A stretch of 64,000 nucleotides of DNA from Phoebastria nigripes (taxonomy: Eukaryota; Chordata; Aves; Procellariiformes; Diomedeidae). Position numbers and translations under genes: made by a program. The notes under the pieces are model-generated. The model worked only from the letters and a program-made list of their open reading frames with translations. It did no database searches and was not told where the DNA came from. Numbering within the stretch: position 1 is the first letter of the stretch; each line of letters starts with the position of its first letter. Positions 35,201 to 48,289 of this stretch are shown here, piece by piece. Where the stretch lies: positions 3,833,179 to 3,897,178 of the forward strand of contig JAYKAV010003044.1 of NCBI GenBank assembly GCA_035582835.1. Reading direction: 5' to 3'.

Positions 35201-38200
35201 CAAAGATCACTTGAGGTCTGCATATTTGCCATTCCAATGCAGCCCTCTACAGCAAGCAGAGCAGCGAGAGCCACAGCACAACCAAGCACCAAGCAAGCTG
35301 CTGTTTCTCTCCCCTTTGCTGAGCAAACAAGGCGCTACCCTGGAGAAGGCAGAGCAGGTACCTGGGCCTGTCTGCAGCACACCGCCTCTTCAAGCATGCC
35401 CAGGGCAGACTCCCTTTGCAATGAGACTAGCAAAAGGAATGGCAGCTTTAAAATAACAGGCTAGCTCAAGATGTATGCCTATACCCTCCATCCCACCGAG
35501 GCAGCTCAGAAATCCCTACTGCAGTTTGTTAGCGAATAAAGCCTGGAACATGAGCTGGGCTGGGAACTGCCCTGCCGAGGAGAGAAATGCACTGCCAACC
35601 AGGGAGCTGTCAAAGCCCCAGCGAGATCAGAACTTGCGGCAGGACCCTGCAGGGAAAGATGAGGAAGCAAGACTGCTCTTTTCCCAGGGGATGAGAATTC
35701 AGCATACTTGGGGAGAGAAAAATCAAGTTCATCTGAAAAGAAAAACCACACGGTGTGAGATTGGGAAGTACATGTTTACCCTGNGCCACATCAGAAAGCC
35801 AGCTCCTACAGAGCATCCTAGGCTTCTGTGAAGAAGCCATTAGTAGCAGGGTGTTTGGTTTTTAACTAGAATCGCAGGCTTATAACAATAGCAGTATCAG
35901 CTAGCTGGAAAGCCTTGTGGTTCACTCCCCAGCTCAGACAGAGGACTGCAGCTAANAGCCCCTGGAAATGGGGCGCAGCCCAGCTGATCCCTGCCTGCAG
36001 CGGCAGCCTGGCATGGGCAGCCAGCTTGGAGCAGGGAAGCAAACCGAGGGAGGACACCGTGAGTGCGGCTGCATAGCCTGAGCCTGGGCTGCCATAGGGA
36101 GCACATCTCATCTCTGCCCGGGAAAAAGACCAAGAAGGTGGCAGGTGAACCTCAGTCNGCACAGGGCTTGATGAGCAGATGCAAGAAGAATGCCTCCCCG
36201 CAGGTGAGGTGGGGAGAGGCAGGGATCCAAGTCCATCAGCGTGTCTGCACTGCCAGCCACGATTCACCACCCCAGAGCCTCCTGGCTCCAAACAGCTCAG
36301 TCCAAACAGAGCCCCGTCTTCTCTCCAGCAATGGGAAAGCTGCTGCCTACAAGCTGGGGTGAGGCCAGCTGACAGACCAACCTNGGACTGCAAGACCCTC
36401 TCGGGTCTTGCCATCAGTCCCTCATAATCCAGAAGCCATGAGAAGCGGCATTCTGCCACGTGCAGGCTCTCCAGCCCAGCGCTGCACAACTGCTGGGGCC
36501 AGCTCCAGCTTCTTGCCGTGCTGGCGAGTGGCCCTTGCCAGGCTTGGCAGTGCCAGCCCCTGAGGCCCTGGGCCCAAGGAACGAGCTCCAATCATTCCGC
36601 AGGCAGGCAGCGGTCTCAAATCCTGAGGGGTGCCCAGGCACCTGCAGCTCCCACCCCTCTGCCCCACCNGGGTCCGCGTGCAGTCCGACATCAGGACGTG
36701 CGATTTGATCAGAGGGCCAAGAGTTTCTCAGGGGAGTCCAAGGGCTCAGCTTTCACAAACCAGTGAAAGCATCAGATCCCTTTAGTACGGGGTCTGAACT
36801 CAGACATTCTTTTTTCTATTTACTAGAGCCAATTCTGGAGGCAGAAGCTTCTCTCTCACATTCCCAGGTTTGAAGGCTTGCCCAGGACTCTCTGTCAGTA
36901 CCTTTAAGGCTGGCCTGAGTTATTGCTCAAAGATCCCTCAGCACATGTAGAAGTGAAGCGGGCACTTGCTCTGATGGAGGCTCTTGCTCTACCATAAAGC
37001 AGCACTGCCCCTAGGCTCAGCCAGCTGCGTACTTCCCCGAATAAGTGGGTGGGAAAATCCAGCCTTTGATGTTCCACTGAGCGGCTCCAAAACAAAGATG
37101 GACTACAGGAGATAAAAACACCAAACAAACTTCACAACAGGATATATCCGGTAGATAAAGTGGGAAAGAATTTCATTTCCATGGAAGGCAGACTGCATGT
37201 GGTCCATGGAATAACCAAACGGCAGCTGTTTTCCCACTCCCAGCACACGCTGCTTTTTACAGACATCACACCAGCAGAGCACAGACTGGGTGGTACAGAC
37301 TGCCCAAAACCTGCATTACGGTTCCAGGAATAGCCATCCCAACAAAGCCGTTCCCTGCACGCATGCTCAGCAGGTAGCGGTTCTGGGCAAGGCAGCTTCC
37401 CCACAGCCTTATCTCAGCCTGCCCAGAGAGCAAAAGCCTTTCCCAGGTACCTGCAGCTGGACATTATCCAGCTCATCATTCACACAGTCAGCACAACAGG
37501 CATCAGACACCAGTAAGCAGGTTGAAAAATGCAATCTGAAAAACAGTAGCAATCCATTGCTAACGTGGATTTCGGTCCTAGAAACTGGACTAGCACAGAC
37601 CAAAAGAGCCATGGCTGCTCAATCTAGAGGAATGGCATTGGCAGGGAGAGGTGATCAACTGCTTTCAAGTACATAAGCAGCTTCTAAGCAGAAAAGGGAG
37701 CAAGCTGTTCTCTGTATCAGGGTGGACAGGTAAGATGCTCTGTGCAAGCTGCTACTGTTGATTCAGACAGGCCACCCCAGAAAGCAAGTTTCCATCATAT
37801 TTCTGTAGCCATTTCCCCACCTTTAATGATCTTTGTAGCCAGAGCACTGAGAAGATTAAGTTTGGCTCCATCTTCCAGACCATGACACTCTCCCAGGCAG
37901 CACAGCAAAGAGAGGAAGGTGCTTGCATCAACACCACGCTCCAGCCAGTCATTTTCTGGGTTGACGCAGCAGCCTCACAAAGCTGCTTTTCTTCCAGCTC
38001 CAGCAGGCCCTCNGCCGCCCCCTCCCCACTTCCTCTCGCCATCCTCTTCCCCCTGAAAAGAGCCCCAGAGCTCAATAGTGACACAGATGAGCCCAGCACA
38101 TGGGGCTTTGCTGCTGCAAAGCCCAGCTTAAGGCAGCAGGGAGGGAAGAAAGGAATAATGAGTGACAAGCCTCATTTGCAGTCTGGCAGTGCCACCTCTA

Positions 38201-38603
38201 CTCTCTAAGCTGCAACCAGAGAGCCCTCTGCCACCACATCTATGCAATAATTAAAACACATAAAACTGGCAGAAAAAGAAGTTTCTACAAAGCTGAAAGC
38301 AGGGCTGTCATGTGGCAAGGCTTGATGCAGAAGCTTTGTGCAAACCACTGCCAGCCCCGCCGTGGTGAGCCCAGGGCTCTGTTCAATTGAGACACAAGAG
38401 AGGGACCAGCTGGCACAGCACATCCCTGTGAACATCAGGGCTTGCCCAGGAAGCACGCAGATCCCCCCGTCCCAGGTGGCTGCTATTCGCTGCTCTAGTT
38501 CACCTGTCAAGAGAAGGCTGCACACAGCCTAGACACCAGTGTTACGCAGTACTGCTCCAAGGAGCACCGTGTCTCCTGGTATTGCATCTGGCCACGCAAG
38601 ACG

Positions 38604-38615
38604 TACCAGGGGGCT
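38604..38615 (+). promoter_or_regulatory. CTCF-like core, copy 2
   Basis: TACCAGGGGGCT, identical to 23459-23470, lies 15.1 kb away in the same orientation within the same intron. Confidence 0.3.
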
Positions 38616-41600
38616 CAGCCTTGCAGCGCCTGTTCAGTGTAAGGCAACGGTTCTCATGAGTGTTATGAAGAGACAGAAGCCTCCACTACCAGAAGTAGCA
38701 GGACCTCTACCATTGGCATCCCTTTCATCCCAGCTCTCCACTCACATGCCATGCTGAGTGCCTATGAATAACCTCATAAGTTCAGCTTTTGTGTGCCAAC
38801 AGGGGCAAGTCTGGGAACAAGTGACCACCTGAGTTCAGCTTAAGATAGCCAGCTGATTTGGACCTTGCAATTCTTCTGCCTTGANCGACAGCACAGTCCA
38901 GAGGCAAAGGTGAGCACTTGAACGACCTAACCTGAAAGATTTGGTCCAAGCAGTGGAGCACAGCCCCAGCCAACGAGCAGGAGACCTGGCTAAGCAGAGC
39001 AGAATTCTGCTTTTCATGAGAAGTACCTCTAGGGGCACGGGGTACTCCTTCGGCATCCTCCAAGGAAACTATCTCCAGCCATACTATCCACCAAGCAAAA
39101 CAGGGCTTGTTCCGAGAGCTAAATATATGCCTCGGTCCCTAGGGGCTACTGACAAACCCTGGCAACGGGACTGCAGGAACCCTGATAATACTGTAGGATT
39201 TGCCCAGCCCTCTAAGAATAACTGCACTGCTTATGAGAACATCACAGGAATTAGCTCCCTCCTGCCCACTACACCCCTGGTACCCCGCAGGAGCCAGGAA
39301 CCCGCTGCTCTGGGGCAGGCACTGAAAGAACATGGATTTGCAGACTAGTTCAGCATTGCCTCAAATGGAAAATTGCTTTTTCTACAGGATTAGAAGTTTC
39401 ACCCTCAGCTTCCTGCAGAGAACAGTGCAGCGCTGTGCCTGGCGCAATCCTGCCCGGGTGTCAGTGGAAAATAACCAGCAGTTCTCTCCATAAAGAGATT
39501 AAAACCTTTTTACAGGAACAACAACCGATGAGGGAGGGAAGGGGAACTCGGCGGGAAGCACGTGCACACAGGACATCACGCTTTTACTCTTCAGGCATGA
39601 GCTGCTAAGCCAGCGGCAGACGCCTCAGGAAGGCAGAGCCCAACTCTTCCCCAGCAGGGACTGCCCCAGGTTTCCCCAGCCATTCCAGGGCAGCGCTGCC
39701 TTTCCTTGCTGGAGCTCCACAGGCACTCTGCAACTCCAGCTCTGCTACAGCTCCCCACCCCACAGCCTCCCACGCCTCCCGTGGAGGGAGAGAAATAGCT
39801 CCCAGCCTCACAGCACCCGAGCAAGTTCACACAAGAAGCCCCCGGCAAGGCAGGGATGCCAGCTGCTTTCCAGCAGCCTCACACCCTAACCACCAGACCC
39901 AGCTTTGCACCAGCACTGCTCTTCAGCTGGGCGCCTTCCCCAGCCCGGCAGAGGTGCTGCCTCCCAAGCCTTCCCCCCTCACATCTTTTGACAAGCTCTG
40001 GCATTGCCCAAATTCTCTCCGAGAGGCACCAGTGCTGCAGGAAAGTTACTGGCATGTTACAAGCGGGTGTCTGCCTCTGCATCCAGGGGCACTCAGGGGA
40101 TGCATAGCTGGCATTCCAGGCTGGCAGAGCTCTGCCCCACATAATCCACCTGACCAGGGCACATGCCAGAACAGGTTACGCAAACAGAGCACACGCACGC
40201 CATGAGGGAGAGCAGTCTTGGGCAGGGAAAGAGGGGGAAAAAGGCTGGAGAAGGAGCTGTTGTATCTTGATATGCATTTAAGGGTCCTCAAGCCAAATCC
40301 TTCCAGCTGGGGTGCAGAGTGCTCTGACCCTTCCAGCTCACCACTGGCAAGTCCTTTCTGTGCACTGCAGGGGGAGAAAGAAGAGATTCAACCCCATCTC
40401 TTCATCTTGCCCCAGTTCCCCAAGAGGCAGGAACGGAGCAGGGCTGTTCTTCCAGCATTGCTACCCTTGTCTGGGCACTGCAACCACAAGCCAGGACACA
40501 TGCTCAAACGGGACTCACTGGGATGCTGCTGCATCTCCCCTCCTTCCTCCTGACCTGCAGCATGGAGGAGCACAGGGAGAGGTATGCTGCAGATGGAGCA
40601 CTACCCATAGCCCACATGGCCAAATGATCACTCACCCCGAAACCTGCAGCCTGCTGGGCCGGCAACGCAGGGGAGGACAGGCACAACTGAAGGGAAAGCA
40701 GGCCAGGAGGGGACTGGAGAAAAAGAGGCAGTTTCTTAGGCAAGTTTTTGCAGCCCAAGGACCTGCCCAGCCTTGCGCTGAGGAAGCCACGCGCCCGCCC
40801 TGCAAACAGAGAGCGCCCAAGCATGCACACACAAGCAGGCGTGCAGCCTCCTCACTCCTCACAGGCTGGGGCACACCAGGCCACCCCAGGAGGGAGCACT
40901 GGGGGGACTGGGGTTACAGCAGTGGGGGGACTGAAGCCTTGGCAACTCCTGTATGAGAGCCTGGCTTTGCATCCCCCTCCCTGGGGACAGCAAGCAGGCA
41001 GTGTGTGACAGCTGCTGCTCCCATGCTGCAGCTCACCTCCTTCTTCCAAGCCTTACGGTGACAATGCTGGAGGAGAGACCAGAACGAGAGAGGCCACTCT
41101 GGCAGGGCCAACGATCCCTGTGGTTCATATCCTGCTGACGGCTGCTGGTAGCAGACATTTAACGGAAGAGTGCCAGAGCCAAGCAAGGGCTGAGCAAGCT
41201 TGCCCATATCCTATACCGTCCCGTGATCTGGAAATTAGCTCTTCAGGGACTTCCTCAGCCAGAACTGGCTTAACTTACACAATTGCCAAATAACTGATTC
41301 ACCCACCCATCATGATTTTGCCTAATCCTTTTTCAGCCCCTTAATATTTCTGGCTTTTACACCATCCATTAGCAACGAACTCCTTAGTTTAACTTGTCTC
41401 CCTGTAAGAGTGGCCTCCCTTTGAGCCTGCTGCCTAGTTCCTCCACCCCTCCAGTCTTTAACAAGAGAAAATTCACCTCCTATACACTGATCTGCATCAC
41501 GCCCCTTTACACCGACCTTTTTATCTAAGTGAAAGCCTGCCCCAAGCCAAGAGGCCCCAGCGCCTGCATGGGCAGAGCCGTGGGCTGCCCGGTCCTGCCG

Positions 41601-44591
41601 AGACGTGCCGACAGCGGTGCGCAGAGGCCAGGGAGATGCGCGGTGTTTAGGAGATGGGGACGTTACTCTTCAAAGGCAGGGCTGGAAGCCCCCGCAGCAG
41701 GCAACCTCTGTCAGGATCTTTCCTCTCCCTGCCACACACCCTTGTGCCCAGAGCCACCAAACCTGGGACCTGCCAGTGACACAGCGGAGCCAGTGGCTCA
41801 ACTCCAGCCCCATGGCTCCCTCCTCCTGCCTCCCCCATAGCAGCAGGCACAGGGGACCATGCACTTGGTGTCCCCAGACACAGCAGCAAGAAGCCATACT
41901 GAGTGACCAGAGATTTCCGTCCTCCTTCCCAAGCTTGTGGGGATCCAGAAATTTGGCACCCATGATGGGAGGTTTAACCAAAGGCAAGGGAAGCACGCCC
42001 CAGAGAGCTGCCAGAGACAAAGGACAACCTATGGAGAAGGGTTCCCTCCCTCGCCAGGGTTACGTCACCCGTCACCGTATAGGGACATGCATCTCTGTGC
42101 CATTGTTTGCAGGCAACCTCACTGCCCAGGAATGCAGCGGCNTGTGGGGGCAGGGAGACGTGCTGAGGGTGGGAAATGCTTCCTGCACAGAAGAGCTCGC
42201 TCCTCAGCACATCTATTAAACAAAGCCACAAGCGACCTGGCTACTTATCNGAGGCAACGCGAGCTGCCCCTGGAGTAGAGGGCTACTAGACAACAGCGGC
42301 TCCAGCACCCAGCTCCAGATCTGGCTGCAGGACCCCACGATCAGAGCACCAGGCCACACAAAGCATGCACAGAGGCAGGAGCCATATCTGCACGTGTCCT
42401 GGGCCTGAAGCTTCCCCATAATACCTAAATCCACCTTTTACCCAACCCACTTAGCTATACATTCTCCGAGACTTTCAAATACTAAGCTGATGCTCTGCTT
42501 GTGGCAGAGATGCCCTGTAAGAACTACCTGAGCTTTGTTTTACAGCTTACTTGGCACTACTGATGAAGGCAGCCCCCAGGCTTTCATGACACATTAAAAC
42601 TCATACTGAGGAACAGGTTGTTCCCTGCAGAGAAGCAGGGATGGAGTAAGGGAGAGGGAGCAGCAGTTGGTGGGGTGGGTATGGGGCTGCAGGCCACTTG
42701 AGAGACACAGCCCGCGGTCACTGCACCCCCAGGAGCCAGCCCAGGCAGAGCCCACCCCAGCACAGGCAAACACCTCTCTTCCGAGGCCTTGCAGCCATCA
42801 ACCTGCCTCTCCGCGGCACTGGTATTCCAACCGCAAGGCAAAGGTGGCAAGAAGCAGGGGATTTCTGCAAGTCTTGGTCTCTGTGCTTAGTCTGGGAGAA
42901 GTTTGTTAGGAAAGCAACTATGCTGAAAGAAGCAGAAGCGCTCACCTAGATGGAGCTCAAATGGCTCCTCATGACAGAGTTTCACCATACAACTGCCAGG
43001 AGCTTCCACTGATCCTAGTTTATCTCTTAGATAAACAGCATCAGTTAAAACAATTTGCTCAGGGATTTTATCACTACATAAACAGACAGCCCAGTGTAAC
43101 AAGGAAAGCTGAGAAACTGGCTGTAAGCAGGAGGTGGACAAATAAAAGACGGAGAAGCTGTCTTCTCAAAGGCTGACTCCCCAAGAGCACAACTGTCCCA
43201 AATGAACCTACAGCCCACCCTAGGCCAAGCTCTTGCCAATCCCAAGCCACGAATGGCTCCCACAGCCCAGCCAAAAGGATTTGCTTGGGTAATTAACTGA
43301 GGAAGAGCACTCAATTCTGACCCCACAGCCTTGATAGATCTGTTCATTAGTAAAGTTTTCCAGCAACAACAGAATGAGAAGTGGCAGGAAAAGGATTCAG
43401 CCTGAATGAATCCCCTGGCAAACTATCACTGCAGAAGAGATGGAGCCACAGTACAATCCTGCACCTCCTGTAGAGGGAAAATGCTCCTCAGCCGCCATGA
43501 TAAAAATGCCACTGAAAACACTGAAGAGGTTATATAAAACATGACAGTGAAGGAGCCATTCCCTCTGGGAAGGCACAAAGGGAAGAGCAGATTGCCCAAA
43601 TGCTTGCCCTGGTCTGTAACCAGACTGCAGCGTCCTGCAGCACAGCTAGGCAGGGGCACGCAGACAGCCCTCTCCAGCTCCTCTCCCGCTGGATGTCCGT
43701 TTCAAATGCAGCCATCCAGGAGTGACAGGATTGGTCCCGAATTCAAAGCAAGGACCTTTCTGGTCTGCTGCATAATGCCAGGCACTGGGTTTTCCCCAGC
43801 AATCGCTGTACTAGCATCTAAAAATCAGTGTATGTCCTCTTCTACCAGGACAGCCACCAAGAGAAATAAGGCGGCACTGCTTAGCATCGCAGGAGCAGGG
43901 ACCCAGAGAGGAGAGGATCAGCAACAAGAGACCACCCCACCCACACNGGGGAAGGATGCCACCCCCGCCTGCACCCCTGGGCGGTCAGTGCCACCCCTGC
44001 TGCTGGGCCATTGCCCCAGCAAGGCTGGGAACGCCTTGCTGCCCACACCACCCCTTTCCTGCGGGCAGGCTGCTCCTCCTACACCTCNCTCCGCAGATCC
44101 CATCGAGCAGGGCTTCTCCTGCCAGCCTACCTGGCTGAGCTATGACTGGAATGCCGCCCCTGGCTGCCTGCCCGGCCGCTGCCCGTTAGTGCAAGAGCGG
44201 ATTAAGGTTTATCGGCAGAAAGGTGCAAGGGGGAGGGCCGGTACTGCCGGCATGCAGCACCCAGCCAAGCCCAGGGAAGCACCTCTCTCCCGGGCTGGGT
44301 GCACAGAGGGACAGGGAAATGCCCTCCAGACAGAGNAACACTACGAAGGGGTCCAAAACCACCCCTGCCCACTGTCTGCCTCTGCTCTCAGGGGCGCGAG
44401 ACGCACACCTCAACACAGCCACTTCGCTCCCTCCCCNGAGGTTTCTTGCTCAGCCTCTGGCGGTACCCATGGGAAACACTGCCCAAGGGATGAGGCCAGG
44501 CTGAGCCCCAGCCTGCCCTGACCCTCAGGGGGCAGTTACAGACCCCCAGCAGAGCCCTGCAGGTACCGCTGCAGGCACTGGGAGCAGGGGT

Positions 44592-44609
44592 CTCAGCACC
44601 GTGGAAAAG
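44592..44609 (+). promoter_or_regulatory. RE1/NRSE-like motif
   Basis: TCAGCACCGTGGA fits the REST/NRSF consensus left half and spacer (YAGMRCCNNRGM) but the right half (expected SAG) reads AAA. It is a partial match only, noted because REST represses neuronal genes outside neurons. Confidence 0.22.
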
Positions 44610-44825
44610 GTAACAGAGCCAGCCCATGGTACTGATAAAGGGAGCCCCAGGTACTGAGGCACAGCCCCCAGAACATGTTCTAACCTCTTTTTTGCTCCTC
44701 TCCTTTCTTCCCAAGCTCGAATGATTTTTTGCCTTCCGCAGGAACCAGGAGTCTCACCACGTTAACAGAGAACACACAGAGCTGGAAACGCACCTTACAG
44801 CTCCAACTGGCCAATTCGATTTTCT

Positions 44826-45518
44826 GTGTCCATACCCGTCACTGCCAGGGGCTTCCTGAGCCGTGCAAATCAGGAAAGTTTGTTTGGGGCTGTCCTGCCC
44901 GAGGTGGGAAGCCAGGATCCAGCTTGCCTTACGCAGTCAGAGGATTCATTCAGATCACTTTTACACCCTCACCACCNCTTCTTTGGGGCTGATGCTTCCT
45001 TTGCAATGCAGTTATTCCTTGATCTTACAGAAGTACTTGAAGGCCTGAACCGATCTAAGGCCACAGAGCATTGTTTTTTCCCAGAAACAGAGCGAGATAC
45101 GGTGCTTCTTGGCCAAGGAGAACAGCTTCAGAGCCAAGACAATCACAATTTGGCAGCTGAATTAGAGTTGGCAAGCAATGTATTGGTTGATATTTCTCCC
45201 CGCCACCCTCCAGTGACTTCTCTTCTGCAGTTTGGGGGTTCCGAAGTACTGCAAGTGCTGGAAGGCCACAACTTACTCAGCCCTTTGGTTACCAAAGCTG
45301 AGCACCTGGCAGTTTCTGTTCCNATAGGAGTTAACACGCACCCAGCCAGGCTCAAGGCTTTGGCTACAATCCTCCACCTGCAACAAACATTGCCACAGCA
45401 CAAGAGGCTGGGAAGAAGTTTAAAGACTAGTCTTCAGAACATGAATTTAGCCTCAGATGGGGGCTTTAGTTCACCACCATACAACACGCACACAATAGTG
45501 GCAAGCGGTTACAAATAA
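44826..45518 (+). other. Unexplained 230-codon open stretch, protein-like
   Basis: An open frame of 230 codons with two N-containing codons ends in TAA at 45516-45518, within ACAAATAAACTC. From about codon 55 on, the composition is acidic/Leu-rich and unlike the Pro/Ser/Gly-rich chance frames elsewhere (for example LFLDLTEVLEGLNRSK and LKALATILHLQQTLPQ). The aligned minus-strand frame carries several stops. I do not recognise a family. It may be chance, an antisense view of a decayed retrocopy on the minus strand, or a real small gene. No promoter or splice evidence supports expression. Confidence 0.15.
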
Positions 45519-46224
45519 ACTCTTGAGCATCCCTCCTGGCCTTTGGGTTCTGCAGCATGAGCTGTCCTTCCAGTCTGCAGCTATAGTTCAGAGGAACGGA
45601 TAAATTGCATTGGTGGCATTTATGCTAGAAGGAAGACAGGAACTAGTTCTTGCCATGCTTCTCTTTAGCTAAAGAGCTGAGGAAGTCCAATTTCAATGCC
45701 TCTTCTATTTGCTTACTCCTCCAGACCAGCAGGGATGCTAGGATTTTACACAGGCAGAGAAAAGAACAAGCCAAGGTATAACATCCAAGGGCATGTCTGG
45801 CAGACCACCTCGGCACCATGCACGCGTGATCAGCGTGCAGCGCTCACAGCAGCCCTGCGCTCCTGTTGCTGTAGATGGAGTCAGGAACAGGCTGATAAGG
45901 CATTGTGGGCAGCCTGGAAGGCTGAAGGAAAAGCCGGCAGGAGGAAACTCAAAGCACATCTACGTTGCCAGTGCATCCAGGGGAATGCCATAGCAGGGAG
46001 AGTCCCAGAGAATCCACACATAACAGGAAAGAGTCCACAGCAACTCAGTGCTATGGCAGTGAGGATCCTGAACTGCCCCTCAAGGGAGATCTCCCCTGCC
46101 ATCAGCTCTCCTCCCATTTTAGGGACCAAGTGTCTGCCCCATCCATTCAGAGTCAAGATGCAGGTGGGTAATCACAGTTATCCTGAGCTTTCCCCTTCTA
46201 CTGCTGGCAGTTGTGAGCAGCCCA

Positions 46225-46420
46225 CCGAGTTAGAACTCCTGGGTCCCATTCCCTGCTTGGTCACAGACTTGCTCTACAAACTGGGACCATACTGCTGCTT
46301 ATTTGCCATACCTGTCTCAGTCTGCAGAAATGCAGACAGCACCAAGGNGTGTTAAATGGCTTGTTAACATGGGCAAATTGCTTTAAAGTCCTTAAAGGAA
46401 AGGTAACCACTTCACTCTGT
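46225..46420 (-). repeat. Possible MIR/CORE-SINE relic, reverse orientation
   Basis: TTAGAACTCCTGGGTCCCAT, then TCCCTGCTTGGTCACAGACT, resembles the reverse complement of the 3' part of the MIR/CORE-SINE family (AGxACxxGGGTTCxAxTCCC). The later stretch includes GGGCAAATTGCTTTAAAGTCC. Divergence is large. Confidence 0.4.
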
Positions 46421-46876
46421 TCTCCAACAAATTCTGAGCCTCCGCGCTTCCCTCTCTCCCCAGGAGGAGCAGTTTGGATAAGACCAAATTCCAATGCAAA
46501 GCACTCCTGCATGTCTGAAGAGAGTTGCAAGCTGGTCTCCATGCTGGTCTGGCCCTGCTCACCCGAAACACAGAACTGAGGACTAAATACCTAAGGAGAG
46601 GCAACGCACTTAAAAGTGCAGAGATCAGCAAAAGCTCCCTCAGCCTTTTTCTGTTCCCCTTGTTTTAATTGAGTATCACCCACAAATCAAAGATGCTGAG
46701 ACACAGCCAGTCCTCCAATTCACTTAAGCTAATTAGCATCCCTGCAAGACAGAGAGAGCACAGTGGTCTAATATTAGACAGAAGATGCACTTACAGCCCA
46801 TCAAGATGACACAACATCCTCTGGGAGTGTGCAGTTCTCTTCCAACATCCACTACTACGCGGACGGGGGGGGAAGG

Positions 46877-46898
46877 AAAAAAAAAAAAAAAAAAAAAA
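46877..46898 (+). repeat. Homopolymer run of 22 A
   Basis: 22 consecutive A bases preceded by a G-run (46865-46872, GGGGGGGG) and AAGG. It may be a decayed poly(A) tail or simple slippage. Confidence 0.95.
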
Positions 46899-47759
46899 GG
46901 ATAGGGAGAGGCAGTCGGTCATGGAAGATGTAAAGGTTTGTCTCCTGAATCTGGAGAGGGGCAGCAGAGCCATTTTAGCCTGCTTTCCTTCTCCCAAAAA
47001 GGCAGCCCACGATGAGATATTGGAATAAGCAAGCTACGGAGNGGGGCTACAAGAAAGCCCAGCTGTGAAAGAGCACCACTAGTCTCTAAACAATGAGTAG
47101 CAATGCCGATCCTCTTTCAGGGTAGAAATCCACTAAATCCAAGAAATCCAGCTAAATCCACGTGGCCTCAGCTTGAGGAGAAAAACCACTGCCTAGTTAC
47201 TCAAAGAATGACACATGCAGACTCCCCTCTGCAGCATGCCAGGCAAACACCAGCCACAGCTCCTACTCTGCCAGCTACTTAAAGACAGAGGTACCAGACA
47301 CCGTTACAGCAGTTTGTGTTGCAAAAGACCTTTTACCAGCAAGCTTCTGCGTGATCCACAAGATCTCTGCTGCCTGGCACTACCTCTGGGACAGGACAAA
47401 GCAGCTGTGTGTCAGCACAAGGCAATGCAAACAGGCAGCACATTTACCGACCAGAGAAAGCAGCTTTCAGGTGAAGCTGCAATATGGACCTAAGGAGGCA
47501 AGGGGAATTAACAGGGCTGGGATCTGGCCAAGGCACAAGAGCTCACACAGAGGTATTGGTGAGCTCAAGGCCTCAGCTGCAATGCTGATGGAGGTCATTC
47601 ATAAAGCAACCAAGCAACAAGAGAAAGGGGGTGAGACACTGGGTGGGAGAGCACAAGCTTAGGAAGACCAGCAATTCACTTGGGCTCGAGGCAGGACTGG
47701 GGACAGAGCCCAGCCTGTGCTGCTGCGCACACCCAGCCACGCTGTTCAGCTTGCCACAG

Positions 47760-48010
47760 TTTAGTAAGATTAACAGAGATTGATGTGGCTGCTGGACACA
47801 GGAAGAGCCAGGGGAGTAAAAATTAGAAGCGAATAAGAAAAAGTGGTTTGAAACCTCACACGTTCTTATTCACTTTGCAGTCTGTGCTGNAGCCAGACTG
47901 AAATTAGCCAAATTGGGTATGAATTATTGAAAGCACTAGAGTCCCATTTCCTTTGCTAATCAAAGAAAATTATTCCAGGGAGCTGAAAATGCAGGAAGAA
48001 AAGCAGTTTT
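47760..48010. promoter_or_regulatory. Candidate conserved non-coding element
   Basis: It contains GTAAGATTAACAGAG, AAAAATTAGAAGCG, TGAAATTAGCCAAATTGG, GAATTATTGAAAG and TTTGCTAATCAAAG (47953-47966, homeodomain/LEF-like). AT content is high over about 250 bp. A single N lies at 47890. Confidence 0.35.
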
Positions 48011-48289
48011 TCAAGGAAAAAAGAAAAATNCAATGGCTTCTGTAAGGAGGGAGCAGCTTGCAGAGCACCGTTCACCTCCTCCAATCCCTTCTCCCTGCTT
48101 AGCTGCCCACAGCCCATCAGGGAGAGGCAGCTATCCATCCAGTCCTGGGGCGCGGGGCCCACTCTGTCCCCACCCCGGCCACACAGCACATCAAAGAGCT
48201 CTCCTGCTCCTGGAAGTCATCCCGAAGGAATGCAGGATCTTTGCAGAGTGTTTAATAAGATAAACAGACTGAAGTCTCGCTCCGGGTAA

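Larger units (their letters stand above)
27949..44825 (-). other. AGRN: AGRN long intron, central part
   Basis: No recognisable exon. It is mostly mid-GC single-copy sequence with scattered single N calls. Separate entries cover an enhancer-like block near 32 kb, a CTCF-like core at 38.6 kb and an RE1-like motif at 44.6 kb. A 326-codon open frame at 43541-44521 has three N-containing codons, no domain and a Pro/Ser/Gly-biased composition, so it is left out as chance. Confidence 0.55.

Noticed and set aside
35866..36591. 241-codon open frame, minus strand (agrin sense strand)
   Set aside because: Contains three N-containing codons, matches no agrin domain, and lies in the middle of an intron without convincing exon boundaries.
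43541..44521. Longest open frame (326 codons, plus strand)
   Set aside because: Three N-containing codons hide possible stops, the composition is Pro/Ser/Gly/Arg-biased, and no domain, signal or splice context is visible. It is a chance frame in GC-rich intron.
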